Positions 43,241-52,005 of a stretch of 64,000 bases of DNA are shown here, one piece after another. Under the pieces are notes generated by a model. It was not told the DNA's origin, ran no database searches, and worked only from the letters and a program-made list of their open reading frames with translations. Numbering within the stretch: the first letter of the stretch is position 1; each line of letters starts with the position of its first letter. Position numbers and translations under genes: made by a program. The stretch spans positions 1,736,001 to 1,800,000 of the forward strand of contig NZ_CP135439.1 of assembly GCF_032341995.1 (NCBI RefSeq). Direction: 5' to 3'. This DNA comes from Domibacillus sp. DTU_2020_1001157_1_SI_ALB_TIR_016 (lineage in GTDB: Bacteria; Bacillota; Bacilli; Bacillales; Domibacillaceae).

Positions 43241-43863
43241 ATTTAACCCGGCGATTTTGTGTTAAAATTCCAATACTTTACAGTTTTATCAACCATTTCT
43301 TAATTGATACTTTCAAGTGTGCGGATTTTTCATGTTTATTTCATTAATAAATCCTTAAGTTGATAGTACTAAAAAGATTTTTTTAAAAATTAAATAAAAA
43401 TTTATAAGCAAAGTATATAGGTATAGAAATATGGATTTAATTTATATAAAAATCTTTAATCAATTATCATGTGTCAAACCATTGATATATAGATTCTGAT
43501 TTGTTAACACCTATCATAAAAAAAATTAGTTTACTATACATAAATAATATTGGTATATTTAGAAAACATTGACAATAATAATCTGACATAATACAATCAT
43601 AAAAAGTCATAAACAATCAAAAATAATCATGAGTGAAAACAGTATATTTAAATTAATTTTACTGGCATTTCACAATTAACAACTGTGAAAACGCTATCAT
43701 TTTTATTTTTTTAAAATCCTAATCGATCAAAAATGATCATAAAGATTTCTGAGGAAATGAATGATCTTTAAAGGGGGTGATGCAAATATATTTGTAAGCG
43801 GAAACAAGGGATAACATATTCTGTAATTCATTATTTTAATACTTAATTTAAGGAGGAATTATT
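43241..43863 (+). promoter_or_regulatory. Promoter and operator region of the sugar ABC operon
   Basis: TTGACA (43569-43574) and TACAAT (43592-43597) with a 17-bp spacer form a near-ideal vegetative promoter. Two related 19-mers, AATCAAAAATAATCATGAG (43615-43633) and GATCAAAAATGATCATAAA (43725-43743), bracket a perfect cre box at 43686-43699. This suggests a specific repressor plus CcpA. No coding sequence is seen. Confidence 0.65.
43686..43699. promoter_or_regulatory. Perfect cre (CcpA) box of the sugar ABC operon
   Basis: TGAAAACGCTATCA fits all 14 consensus positions and lies about 90 nt after the predicted -10 box, acting as a roadblock. Confidence 0.8.
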
Positions 43864-44847
43864 ATGACAAAAAATTTCAGGGCATTATTAATATTAGTAT
43901 TAGCGCTTGCCATGTCCGTCATGGCTGCATGCAGCGGAGCGGAAAGCGGTGCCGATGCTGGTTCATCTTCTGACGGCGGGAAAGAGAGTGGCGATGAAAA
44001 GTTAAAGATCGGTTTAACAGTAGGAACATTAGCGAATCCTTTCTTTGTAGCAATGGGAAAAGGTGCTACCGAAGCAGGCGAAGCATTAGGAGCGGAAGTT
44101 CTTGTTGAAAGTGCCGAATATGATTTAGCGAAACAAACGTCTCAAATTGAAAACTTTATTACAAAAAATGTAGATGTTATTTTACTGAATGCAGTTGACA
44201 CTAAAGGCATTGCTGCAGCGGTTCAACAAGCTAAAGCAGCAGGTATTCCGGTTATCGCAGTGGATACTGAAGCAGAAGGCGGCGTTGACGCTACTGTTAC
44301 ATCTGATAACTATCAAGCTGGAAAACTTGCCGGCGAATATGTCATTGAACAGTTAGGTGGCAAAGGAAATATTGCTATTATAGACGGTCCTCCTGTTTCG
44401 GCTGTTACGGACCGGATTCAAGGATTTGAAGATACCATTAAAAAGTCGGATATCAAAGTAGTGGCTAAACAAAACGGCGAAGGCAGCCGCGAAAAAGCAT
44501 TGACAGTCATGGAAGGCATTTTACAAGCGAACCCGTCAGGATCTATTGATGCTGTATTTGCTATAAACGATCCAGAAGCAATCGGCGTTGAGATTGCCCA
44601 ACAACAAGCAGATCGTCAAAATGAATTCTTTGTCGTCGGCGTAGATGGCGCTCCGGAAGCAACAGAAGCAATGGCGAAAGAAGGTAGTACATTTGTGGCA
44701 ACATCGGCTCAATCTCCGGGAAATATGATAAAAAAAGCAGTTGAAGTTGGAATGAAAGTGAAGGACGGAGAAAAGGTAGAGGAGCTTATTAAAGTTCCAG
44801 TAAAACTTGTTACACAAGAATCGTTGGATTCTTATCAAGGCTGGTAA
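43864..44847 (+). CDS. Ribose-type sugar ABC transporter substrate-binding lipoprotein
   Basis: 327 residues. Signal peptide with lipobox VMAAC, a Ser/Gly-rich linker, then the periplasmic-binding fold LKIGLTVGTLANPFFVAMGK and VDVILLNAVDTKGIA. It resembles RbsB-type proteins. AAGGAGG precedes the ATG. No sugar kinase gene is adjacent, so the sugar is unknown. A hairpin after it may raise its expression over the downstream genes. Confidence 0.88.
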   Translation: MTKNFRALLILVLALAMSVMAACSGAESGADAGSSSDGGKESGDEKLKIGLTVGTLANPFFVAMGKGATEAGEALGAEVLVESAEYDLAKQTSQIENFITKNVDVILLNAVDTKGIAAAVQQAKAAGIPVIAVDTEAEGGVDATVTSDNYQAGKLAGEYVIEQLGGKGNIAIIDGPPVSAVTDRIQGFEDTIKKSDIKVVAKQNGEGSREKALTVMEGILQANPSGSIDAVFAINDPEAIGVEIAQQQADRQNEFFVVGVDGAPEATEAMAKEGSTFVATSAQSPGNMIKKAVEVGMKVKDGEKVEELIKVPVKLVTQESLDSYQGW

Positions 44848-44863
44848 ACCTTTTGTTATAAAT

Positions 44864-44898
44864 AAGCTGACAAGGACAAAGCTTTTGTCAGCTTTCTT
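44864..44898 (+). terminator. Intra-operon attenuating hairpin
   Basis: AAGCTGACAA (44864-44873) pairs with TTGTCAGCTT (44885-44894), followed by TCTTTT. It lies between the binding protein and ATPase genes. Confidence 0.75.
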
Positions 44899-44937
44899 TT
44901 AAACTTTACCTCAACAAAATAAGGGAGGGAGAAAGAT

Positions 44938-46494
44938 ATGATTGTAAAGGAGCAGGTAAAAGAAACAGCAAAAGAGCCTGTCTTGCATATGGAGGGAATA
45001 AGCAAAACCTTTTCAAATGTAACGGTTTTAAAGAATGTAAGAATTGAACTTTATCCTGGTGAAGTACACGCACTGATGGGGGAGAATGGTGCGGGGAAAT
45101 CAACCTTTATGAAAGTATTGGCAGGTATTCATAACCCGGATAACAACGGCGGCCAAATTTATATGAAAGGACAGCCTATTTCGTGGAAAGACCCGGTTGA
45201 AGCTAGAAATAAAGGAATTAGTGTCATTCATCAAGAATTAAACCTCTCACCCAATTTAACCATTAGTGAAAATATTTTAATGGGATCAACCTTTCCTAAG
45301 AATCGGTTCGGTGGGGTCAAATGGGACGAAGTTCATGAACGCGCACAAGAAGTGCTCGATTCAATGGGATCCCATCTTAACCCCCGCCAGTTAGTCTCTA
45401 CATTAAGTGTTGCCCAGCAGCAAATGGTGGAGATTGCCCGTGCATTGTCTTTCAAGGCAGAAGTTCTCATTATGGATGAGCCAACGGCCTCATTAACAGA
45501 CAAGGAAATCACGAAACTATTCGAAATTATTGAAGACTTGAAAAGCAAGGGCGTTTCTATCGTCTATATCTCACACAGAATGGAGGAGATTTTTCAGATT
45601 TCCAACAGGTTCACCGTTCTCCGTGATGGTGAATGGATTACAAGTGGACCTATTGAAGAAACAAATCCTGAACACCTAGTAAAGCTTATGGTTGGGCGTG
45701 ATTTAAAAGATTTGTTTAATCGAAAAAAAGCTTCGAATCATACTTTTTCCCATGCAACTGCCCCTGTTCTTGAATTAAAAAACGTTTCTGACAACGCACT
45801 CGTAAAAGACGTATCGTTTAAAGTTTATCCAGGTGAAATTGTCGGTCTGGCGGGACTTGTGGGAGCAGGAAGAACAGAATTAGTGAGAGCCCTTTTCGGT
45901 ATTTCTGATATAAAAAGCGGTGAAGTGTTAATCAATGGCCAGCCAGTGAACATTAAATCTCCGGTAGATGCTATTGCAAATGGCATTGCCCATGTACCAG
46001 AAAGTAGAAAAGAACAGGGCTTATTTTTATCGATGTCTGTGAAAGAAAACATTTTAATGGCAGAAATGAAAAAACATTCGAAGGCAGGAGTCGTGAACTG
46101 GAAGCAAATAGATGCCAGTGCAGATAAATACATCAAGGACCTCAATATAAAAATTGCCTCGCCAAATCAGAAGGTATCAAATTTAAGTGGCGGAAATCAG
46201 CAAAAAGTAGTAATTGCCAAATGGCTCTCTATTGCGCCTAAGGTATTACTTTTAGATGAACCAACACGGGGTGTTGATATTGGAGCCAAGACTGAAATAC
46301 ACAAAATAGTCTCAGAACTTGCGGATGCAGGGTTAGCTGTTTTAATGATATCGTCTGAACTTCCTGAAGTATTGGGAGTAAGTGATCGGATTCTTGTCAT
46401 GAGTGAGGGCAGGCTTAGAGGCGAATTATCAAAAGAAGAAGCGACACAGGAAAAAATAATGTATTTAGCCACCAGAGGGGAGCAAAAGAAATGA
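44938..46494 (+). CDS. Ribose-type sugar ABC transporter ATPase (two ABC domains)
   Basis: 518 residues, RbsA/MglA type. The first domain has Walker A GENGAGKST, signature LSVAQQQM and IMDEPTASL; the second has the degenerate P-loop GLVGAGRTE, signature LSGGNQQKV and LLLDEPTRGVD. GGGAGGGAG precedes the ATG. It overlaps the permease gene by 4 nt (ATGA). Confidence 0.92.
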   Translation: MIVKEQVKETAKEPVLHMEGISKTFSNVTVLKNVRIELYPGEVHALMGENGAGKSTFMKVLAGIHNPDNNGGQIYMKGQPISWKDPVEARNKGISVIHQELNLSPNLTISENILMGSTFPKNRFGGVKWDEVHERAQEVLDSMGSHLNPRQLVSTLSVAQQQMVEIARALSFKAEVLIMDEPTASLTDKEITKLFEIIEDLKSKGVSIVYISHRMEEIFQISNRFTVLRDGEWITSGPIEETNPEHLVKLMVGRDLKDLFNRKKASNHTFSHATAPVLELKNVSDNALVKDVSFKVYPGEIVGLAGLVGAGRTELVRALFGISDIKSGEVLINGQPVNIKSPVDAIANGIAHVPESRKEQGLFLSMSVKENILMAEMKKHSKAGVVNWKQIDASADKYIKDLNIKIASPNQKVSNLSGGNQQKVVIAKWLSIAPKVLLLDEPTRGVDIGAKTEIHKIVSELADAGLAVLMISSELPEVLGVSDRILVMSEGRLRGELSKEEATQEKIMYLATRGEQKK

Positions 46495-47477
46495 AGGGAA
46501 ACACTCAAACTGCCGTGCCATCTGCCAATTTAAACATAGGTCATGTACTGCATAGCCTATGGAACCGTCTAGGAATGGTTATGATTTTGATCTTATTGTG
46601 TGTGGTGCTTACATTTACAGCGCCCAATTTTTTAGATGCAAACAATATGTTAAATGTGTTAAAACAAACTTCTATTATAGCGGTATTAGCAGCAGGGATG
46701 ACCATTGTCATTTTAACAGGCGGCATTGACTTATCCGTTGGTTCAACGGTTGCTCTATCGGGGGTTGTTTCGGTAATGGCTTCCGCTGCAGGGATTAACC
46801 CGTTACTCGCCATGTTATCGGGAGTAGCAGTAGGCTATGGGGTAGGATTTATTAATGGGTTCCTCACAGCTAAAGCAAAATTACCAGCATTTATTGTTAC
46901 GCTAGGGAGCTTTACTTATGTTCGTGGTTTAGCCTACGTTATTAGTGGCGGCTATCCAATTGTTTTGCAGAATGAAACCTTTAAATTTATTGGTGGAGGA
47001 AGTATTTTAGGCATTCCAACTCCGATTTATATTATGACATTCGTCTACGTGGTTATGTTTTTTGTTCTTAAATATACCATGTTTGGCCGCCATATTTATG
47101 CGATTGGCGGCAATGAAGAAGCAGCACGCTTAACCGGAATTAAGGTCGAAAAATCATTAATTAATGTTTATTCAATCAGCGGGTTATTAGCTGGTTTGGG
47201 CGGTGTAGTGCTAGCAGGAAGACTATACTCTGGACAGCCGACTGCTGGACAAATGTACGAGCTTGATGCCATTGCAGCTGTTATTTTAGGTGGAACAAGC
47301 TTAACAGGCGGTCGAGGAAGAATTCAAGGAACTATCATTGGGGTCTTAATTATGGCTGTAATCAGTAATGGATTAACATTAATGAATGTAGACTATTACT
47401 GGCAGCTTGTTGTTAAAGGCGGGGTGATTGTCGCGGCTGTTTTATTAGATCGCCTAAGAGGGAGCAATGCGGCTTAA
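46491..47477 (+). CDS. Ribose-type sugar ABC transporter permease
   Basis: 328 residues with about 9-10 membrane spans, RbsC type. GMTIVILTGGIDLSVGSTVA and the loop AIGGNEEAARLTGI are the family signatures; LGGTSLTGGRGRI near the C-terminus is also conserved. It is translationally coupled to the ATPase and followed by a terminator. Confidence 0.9.
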   Translation: MKGNTQTAVPSANLNIGHVLHSLWNRLGMVMILILLCVVLTFTAPNFLDANNMLNVLKQTSIIAVLAAGMTIVILTGGIDLSVGSTVALSGVVSVMASAAGINPLLAMLSGVAVGYGVGFINGFLTAKAKLPAFIVTLGSFTYVRGLAYVISGGYPIVLQNETFKFIGGGSILGIPTPIYIMTFVYVVMFFVLKYTMFGRHIYAIGGNEEAARLTGIKVEKSLINVYSISGLLAGLGGVVLAGRLYSGQPTAGQMYELDAIAAVILGGTSLTGGRGRIQGTIIGVLIMAVISNGLTLMNVDYYWQLVVKGGVIVAAVLLDRLRGSNAA

Positions 47478-47541
47478 GTGACTAGTCAATTTTGATAAAG
47501 AAATTAAAAGTCCAGTTCTTAATAAGAACTCTGTTTTCTTT

Positions 47542-47584
47542 CATTCAGGTTGTCTATTGATCGATAGCCTGAATGTTTGTTTTA
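47542..47584 (+). terminator. Terminator of the sugar ABC operon
   Basis: CATTCAGG (47542-47549) pairs with CCTGAATG (47568-47575), with an inner CTAT/ATAG extension, then TTTGTTTT. Confidence 0.75.
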
Positions 47585-47755
47585 CAGATCGAAAAGGAAG
47601 ACAAGAAAATTTCCGTCTAAATAACAAAAAAAAGAAACTGGATAAAACAAATTCTAGTGACACAGATTGATCGAACTCTCAATAACAGCCTAGGCTATCT
47701 ATTATTTACTGCATCATGATTTGTTTCATCTATATGCACTCATATTTTAGACACT

Positions 47756-47945
47756 TTTTTTACATTATGTGCTAAATTCAAATATAAATTCATTCAAAAA
47801 AAGTTACCAACAAAGAACTTTTCTAGAGAAAACTTAAATTAAATATGCAGCGGTTCATAAGCTATGTGAAAGGGTCCACGTAGCTTATGAAACAGGTTCT
47901 CCACTTAACTAAAGCAGGAATTCGGCAATTACAATCATTGGATAT
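47756..47945. repeat. Flank repeat shared with 31780-31990
   Basis: The stretch starting TTACATTATGTGCTAAATTC and ending near ATTACAATC parallels 31780-31990 (AACACTATGTGTTAAATTC ... ATTACAATC). It lies 3' of the intact HTH/RHH gene, whereas the relative lies 5' of the truncated copy, so the sequence travels with this gene family. Confidence 0.45.
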
Positions 47946-47971
47946 TAAATAAAAGAACTAACTTAGTTAAG

Positions 47972-49009
47972 TCAGTTCCGGTTTTGATTGAATTCCTGAA
48001 AATGATTGATATGATCCCCACTTTGATCTTGCTCGCGTTTATACATTTCTTCAAGAATCTCTGCCGCAATATCCTGCATACTCTTGCCTGTCTGCTCACC
48101 TTTTTTTCGCAGCCAACCCTTGATATCAACGGACAATGAAACCGACAGCAATTCCTCCTCCGATTCAATGCTGAGTGCCTCATATTCCGGTACATACCGT
48201 ACACGCCCTTGTTTGGCTGAACGTTTAATAAAGTCGGCTAACTCAACCGAAACACTGTTTAATCGGGCATCTTTCATATGAATGACCCATCGATCCTTTA
48301 ACCGCTCCATATACATATTGGCCACCGGCAACTGCTGATAAAGCAGATCCATTACTTGATAGGTGAGGGAATAGACTGCCGGCAGATTGAGCACCGCGTA
48401 TCCAGGCTTCGTGCTGCGCTTGCCCATTTCAATTGAGTAGTCCGGTGTTAACCTGTGTGTGTAGATCCCTTCTATGTAGCTGAATGTATCGTCGGTTCCC
48501 GGCACAATAAAGTACCAGTCGCCTAAACCTTTGCGCATAAGTCTTGCTTCCGGAATGGAGGGAGAAGAAAAGCGCTGATATACGGCTTCTTTTGCTTTTT
48601 TATTGTAGTATTGCCGCTGGGAAAGCCGATCTTCCCAAATTTTCTTTTCATGCAGCTCGCTGAATTCTTTCAGATCGCTTTCTTGGATCAGTGGGATTAT
48701 TCGCCCTCTTATTTGTCCTTCAGAAGCGGGAAGAAGACCTTCTTTAATATAAGTCGCAATAAAGTTTCGGTTCGTCTGCAGGTATTCTGCCGCTTGGTTT
48801 AAGGTTAAACCTTCCGGCGTTTTAGGCATGATTTCCATCAGCTGTTCAATTTCGTTTTTAGAAAAAAGAATTCCTTGATGACCTCCCCACGGATCCTCCA
48901 CAGCTTTTAGCTTCCCTTCTTGTACATAAGCATGGACCGTAGAAACAGAGCGGCCAATCATCTCTGCGACTTCCTTGGTTGAATAGTATTTCTCTTGGTT
49001 TGTTTGCAT
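47972..49009 (-). CDS. DNA-binding protein with tandem MerR-like HTHs and RHH-like C-terminus
   Basis: About 345 residues. Two excisionase/MerR-like helices lie at the N-terminus: YYSTKEVAEMIGRSVSTVHA (residues 8-27) and LTLNQAAEYLQTNRNFIATY (about 66-85). A middle region of unknown fold (RQYYNKKAKEAVYQRF, GDWYFIVPGTDDTF) is followed by a C-terminal segment SLSVDIKGWLRKKGEQTGKS then MQDIAAEILEEMY, which looks like a ribbon-helix-helix module. ATG 49009 follows AAAGGA; the longer start at 49087 has no ribosome site. Three relics of it are in the window (30392, 30999, 42743). I do not recognise a characterised homologue. Confidence 0.72.
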   Translation of the reverse strand: MQTNQEKYYSTKEVAEMIGRSVSTVHAYVQEGKLKAVEDPWGGHQGILFSKNEIEQLMEIMPKTPEGLTLNQAAEYLQTNRNFIATYIKEGLLPASEGQIRGRIIPLIQESDLKEFSELHEKKIWEDRLSQRQYYNKKAKEAVYQRFSSPSIPEARLMRKGLGDWYFIVPGTDDTFSYIEGIYTHRLTPDYSIEMGKRSTKPGYAVLNLPAVYSLTYQVMDLLYQQLPVANMYMERLKDRWVIHMKDARLNSVSVELADFIKRSAKQGRVRYVPEYEALSIESEEELLSVSLSVDIKGWLRKKGEQTGKSMQDIAAEILEEMYKREQDQSGDHINHFQEFNQNRN

Positions 49010-49114
49010 GGGTTTGACACGTCCTTTAAAAAATATCTGCTTCCTTATATGGAATACGCTTGTCTGATGATCTCTATATTCATTCATTCTAGTACTTTTC
49101 TACATGGAGGTATA

Positions 49115-49134
49115 AATTAACTATGTGTTAATTT
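49115..49134. promoter_or_regulatory. Candidate operator of the HTH/RHH gene
   Basis: AATTAACTATGTGTTAATTT resembles the perfect palindrome at 31780-31798 and lies about 110 nt upstream of the predicted start, fitting autoregulation. Confidence 0.4.
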
Positions 49135-49215
49135 AATCCACCTTGCTTATAGACAAAGATAGAAGTAAACTTACAAAAGCATTAATATGTATTTGAAAGA
49201 AGGCATTATCAGCTA

Positions 49216-49602
49216 ATGAAAAAGAAAAAAGTTTTACTTCGATGGGTTATTGTTCTGTCAGCATTGTATACTTTAGGGCATTTTCTATTTGGTTTTGATG
49301 AAACCCAATCCATAAGATCCCTTACCAGTTTAATTGGAGCAGCCTTCTTTGCAGGTATGCTTCTCTATCTGAATTTAAATGATCAAGAAACAACAGAACA
49401 AAAGGATGCTCCTTTAACTTTAGGGATGAGCAAACATTTATTTATAGTTGTAAGCATCTTCATCCTCCTCGGTATTTCTAAACAATTTTACTTTTTGCTT
49501 CACGGAGCAATCACCCACTTTACTTGGGAGAGTTTTAGTACTGATTTTTTCGCATTCTTGATCTCTGTTGTTTGTTTTTTAGTATTTTTAAAAATTAAGT
49601 AG
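49216..49602 (+). CDS. Four-span membrane protein, unknown
   Basis: 128 residues with hydrophobic segments at about 8-24, 36-52, 74-94 and 107-125, joined by short loops (LNDQETTEQKDAP is the longest). A basic start (MKKKKVLLR) suggests a cytoplasmic N-terminus. AAGAAGG is distant (13 nt) from the ATG. Not recognised. Confidence 0.6.
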   Translation: MKKKKVLLRWVIVLSALYTLGHFLFGFDETQSIRSLTSLIGAAFFAGMLLYLNLNDQETTEQKDAPLTLGMSKHLFIVVSIFILLGISKQFYFLLHGAITHFTWESFSTDFFAFLISVVCFLVFLKIK

Positions 49603-49790
49603 TCGAACATTACCTTTTAAAGTGGGCCTCATTCGGATAGTTTCGATTACCTGTCATCTAAGCTAGGGTTAATGCTGCCTATCTGTATGGACGTACTGTT
49701 GATTAACTTTTTTTCTTGTTACTTATATATTAGTGAGATAAAATTAGAAAAAAGTTACAATAGTGGAAAACTGGAAATGAGGAGAAAGTT

Positions 49791-50144
49791 TTGAGAAAAA
49801 TATTTGTTATCTCACTGTTCGTGTTTTTATTAGTCTCTCTAGCTGGTTGGTCAGTGTTTGAAGCAAAGCAGGATAGTTCTGAGAAGTCAATTTTAATGGT
49901 AGCTTACAATAGCTTAACCAAAGCGGAAGAGTCTTTAATTCCTGTAAGCCCAAAAGATTCACGAGTAGAGAAGGTAGTTGTTAATGATGAGATTAAGTCC
50001 TTGATTGATAAAAACTACAACAAAGATAAAGTATATAAAATCACATTTAATCAAACAGCGACTGAAACACAAGAGAATCTGATTGTGTTCGTAGGTGTCG
50101 ACAAAAAAACAGTGGTTGGAAAAGGGTTTATGAAAATTAAATAA
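49791..50144 (+). CDS. Small secreted or membrane-anchored protein, unknown
   Basis: 117 residues. An N-terminal signal sequence, RKIFVISLFVFLLVSLAGW, ends in LAGW where a lipobox would be LAGC, one base from Cys. The remainder is hydrophilic (PVSPKDSRVEKVVVNDEI, KTVVGKGFMKIK). TTG 49791 follows GAGGAGAAAG. Not recognised. Confidence 0.6.
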   Translation: MRKIFVISLFVFLLVSLAGWSVFEAKQDSSEKSILMVAYNSLTKAEESLIPVSPKDSRVEKVVVNDEIKSLIDKNYNKDKVYKITFNQTATETQENLIVFVGVDKKTVVGKGFMKIK

Positions 50145-50376
50145 TATAATGTTGTTTTTAGTAAAGACCGGGTAATCAACAGTATCGGTCAACTACAGAC
50201 TAGCTCGTTTATAGCCAATCATTTTAGTAGCATGATACATCATCGCATACAGGTTTCTTACTGAATCTCTATATTCACTCTTACAATCGATCCATTATTT
50301 TTCATCAGCTTAAGTTTACACTTAGGTTTTAGCTTTCTTTTTTTCGGGTAGGGTAAAAACACATCTCATCATTTGT

Positions 50377-50407
50377 CCGAAGAGCGCTGTTTCTTCGGCT
50401 TTTTTTA
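50377..50407 (+). terminator. Rho-independent terminator
   Basis: CCGAAGA (50377-50383) and TCTTCGG (50392-50398) then C and seven T. It probably serves the secreted protein gene. Confidence 0.85.
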
Positions 50408-50505
50408 TTTTTTGGAGATTGCATAATACATTCTTCATGGGTTCATACTGTTATTGTTTCGTACTTACTACTTAAAATTCCAACTCCTGCAACGAAACCA
50501 TTTCT

Positions 50506-50535
50506 ACAGTCAGGTCTCCTCCTGGCTGTTTTTTT
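50506..50535 (+). terminator. Second terminator-like hairpin
   Basis: ACAGTCAGG (50506-50514) pairs with CCTGGCTGT (50521-50529), one G-U, followed by six T. No plus-strand gene ends just before it. Confidence 0.6.
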
Positions 50536-50680
50536 CTTTTCCTCGAAGGATCATTTCCTCAACCTGTTTTTTGGTAGATAGGCTGTGATCCTGTGTGCCA
50601 ATTAGAAAAGAATTTCCATGTAAAATGACCTCTGTGAGGGTGTCTCCCGGACCTAGCTCAAACAAAGGTTTTTCTCCCAT
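50510..50680 (-). CDS. Possible small protein
   Basis: An open frame of 56 codons from ATG 50680, MGEKPLFELGPGDTLTEVIL onward, ending KEKNSQEET. It has protein-like composition, but AAGAAAGG is only 2 nt from the ATG, and a longer TTG start has no site. It may be a relic. Not recognised. Confidence 0.25.
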   Translation of the reverse strand: MGEKPLFELGPGDTLTEVILHGNSFLIGTQDHSLSTKKQVEEMILRGKEKNSQEET

Positions 50681-50706
50681 TACCTTTCTTAACCACCTTT
50701 GCGACA

Positions 50707-50958
50707 ATGTTGGGTGATGAGATTGAGAAGGTGCCGATCCTATCCATCCAGGCGCGGAAAAAGCGAATTACACCACATGAGTTCAGACATAGCTTTGCGA
50801 TTATCAGCTACATGAACAACAGTGATGTGTATGCCATCATGCGTGCTCTTGGCCATGAAAAAATAGAAACGACGATAATATACCTTCAAAAAATCATGGA
50901 GCGGGAACAGCATGTCGTTCATCAGTGGAAAGACAATGCACTGGGAAGGTATATATAA
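50707..50958 (+). pseudogene. Tyrosine recombinase (integrase) C-terminal relic
   Basis: RKKRITPHEFRHSFAIISYM, LGHEKIETTIIYL and HQWKDNAL are the C-terminal catalytic motifs of phage-type integrases (HxxR, LGH, Tyr). The N-terminal domains and first Arg are missing and no ribosome site precedes. Confidence 0.75.
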
Positions 50959-51046
50959 TAGAAGAAACTCGGAAAATAATCGGCGTTCTCTAACTTAAAA
51001 ATGAAACTTTTGGAAGTGTTTTGGAGTATATATCCTTATAAATAAA

Positions 51047-51079
51047 AGGAGGATGTTTGCCTTTCGGCATGGTTCTCCT
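51047..51079 (+). promoter_or_regulatory. Leader hairpin before the Ser-rich protein gene
   Basis: AGGAG/CTCCT (51047-51051, 51075-51079) enclose TGCC/GGCA (51058-51061, 51066-51069) around loop TTTC. The outer arm contains an SD-like sequence and lies 20 nt before the real ribosome site. Confidence 0.35.
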
Positions 51080-51099
51080 CTATATGAAGGAGTAAAAAA

Positions 51100-51738
51100 A
51101 TGAGAAAAGGATTCATTTATGCGGTCATTTTGGCTTTTACCTTAGTAAGCCTTCCCGGGTTAGGAGAAGCAAAGTTTGGCGGCAGTTCCAGCGGTGGTGC
51201 AAGAACGTCACCAAGCATCAGTACAACACCTAAATCCAGCAGTTCAAGCAACTCATCATCCAGTTATTCAGGAAGTACAAGCGGAAGTTCATCTTCTGCC
51301 GGTAGTACCAGCCGTAGTGGTTCAACGTCTAATACAACAAAACCAACGAGTCCTTCGAATAATTCAAATACGGTTAATAAGGGCACATCTACAAGCCAAA
51401 ATAAGGCTACAAGCAGTAAAAACGGGATCTCATCTTTATCATTCCCTTCAAAGTTATTAACGGCTGCCGGTGTTTATTTAATCTTGGATAGCATTAATGA
51501 AGCTGGAGAGCCAGTTTATGTGAATGCAGATACAGGTGAGAGCGTGGAATACACAGAGGAAGTAGCAGATATGGTCGAAACCGCTTCTTCAGACAGTGAG
51601 GTTTCAACATACGAAGAAGAGGGTCTATCCGATCCATTATCGCTTTTATTCAGTGTATTGATGAATGTATTGCCGTTCGCAGCAGTAATTCTAGTAGCTG
51701 GTTTCCTATTATATAAATATAAAAAACCTCGCAGTTAA
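51100..51738 (+). CDS. Ser-rich exported protein with C-terminal anchor
   Basis: 212 residues. Signal peptide to about LGEAKFGG, then a low-complexity Ser/Gly/Thr stretch (residues 28-110), a conserved-looking segment FPSKLLTAAGVYLILDSINE with YVNADTGESVEY, and a terminal membrane span (VLPFAAVILVAGFLLYKY) with basic end. GAAGGAG precedes the ATG. Cell-wall spanning or surface role is likely; no family name is given. Confidence 0.7.
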   Translation: MRKGFIYAVILAFTLVSLPGLGEAKFGGSSSGGARTSPSISTTPKSSSSSNSSSSYSGSTSGSSSSAGSTSRSGSTSNTTKPTSPSNNSNTVNKGTSTSQNKATSSKNGISSLSFPSKLLTAAGVYLILDSINEAGEPVYVNADTGESVEYTEEVADMVETASSDSEVSTYEEEGLSDPLSLLFSVLMNVLPFAAVILVAGFLLYKYKKPRS

Positions 51739-51774
51739 GATAAATGAGAAAGAAAAGAAAGGACTATTTAGATT

Positions 51775-52005
51775 ATGGCAATTACCTACCCTCATATCGA
51801 AGATTCAACTTTGACAAATTATATTCCGCTACAAGGGGAATACCAGCTCTTTGAAAGCGAAGAAGACTACGCAAAAAAAGTGAGGCAATGGGGCCTTTCT
51901 TCTGCAAAAGAAGCCAAAAAAGAATTTTGGTACAAAGGAAAAACCTATAAGCGGCTCGTTACGATAAAAGGATACGAGGAATACGGGGCAGACATTTGCA
52001 GGTGA
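51775..52005 (+). CDS. Small protein of unknown function, 3' end possibly altered by deletion
   Basis: 76 residues, MAITYPHIEDSTLTNYIPLQ onward with SSAKEAKKEFWYKGKTYKRL. AGAAAGGA precedes the ATG after 17 nt. Its last codons overlap a cupin frame that lacks its own start, so the gene's natural end may have been replaced at the junction. Not recognised. Confidence 0.5.
   Translation: MAITYPHIEDSTLTNYIPLQGEYQLFESEEDYAKKVRQWGLSSAKEAKKEFWYKGKTYKRLVTIKGYEEYGADICR

Noticed and set aside
51176..51460. 94-codon frame overlapping the Ser-rich protein
   Set aside because: Its Val/Gln/Ala-rich sequence is the frame-shifted reading of Ser-rich codons.
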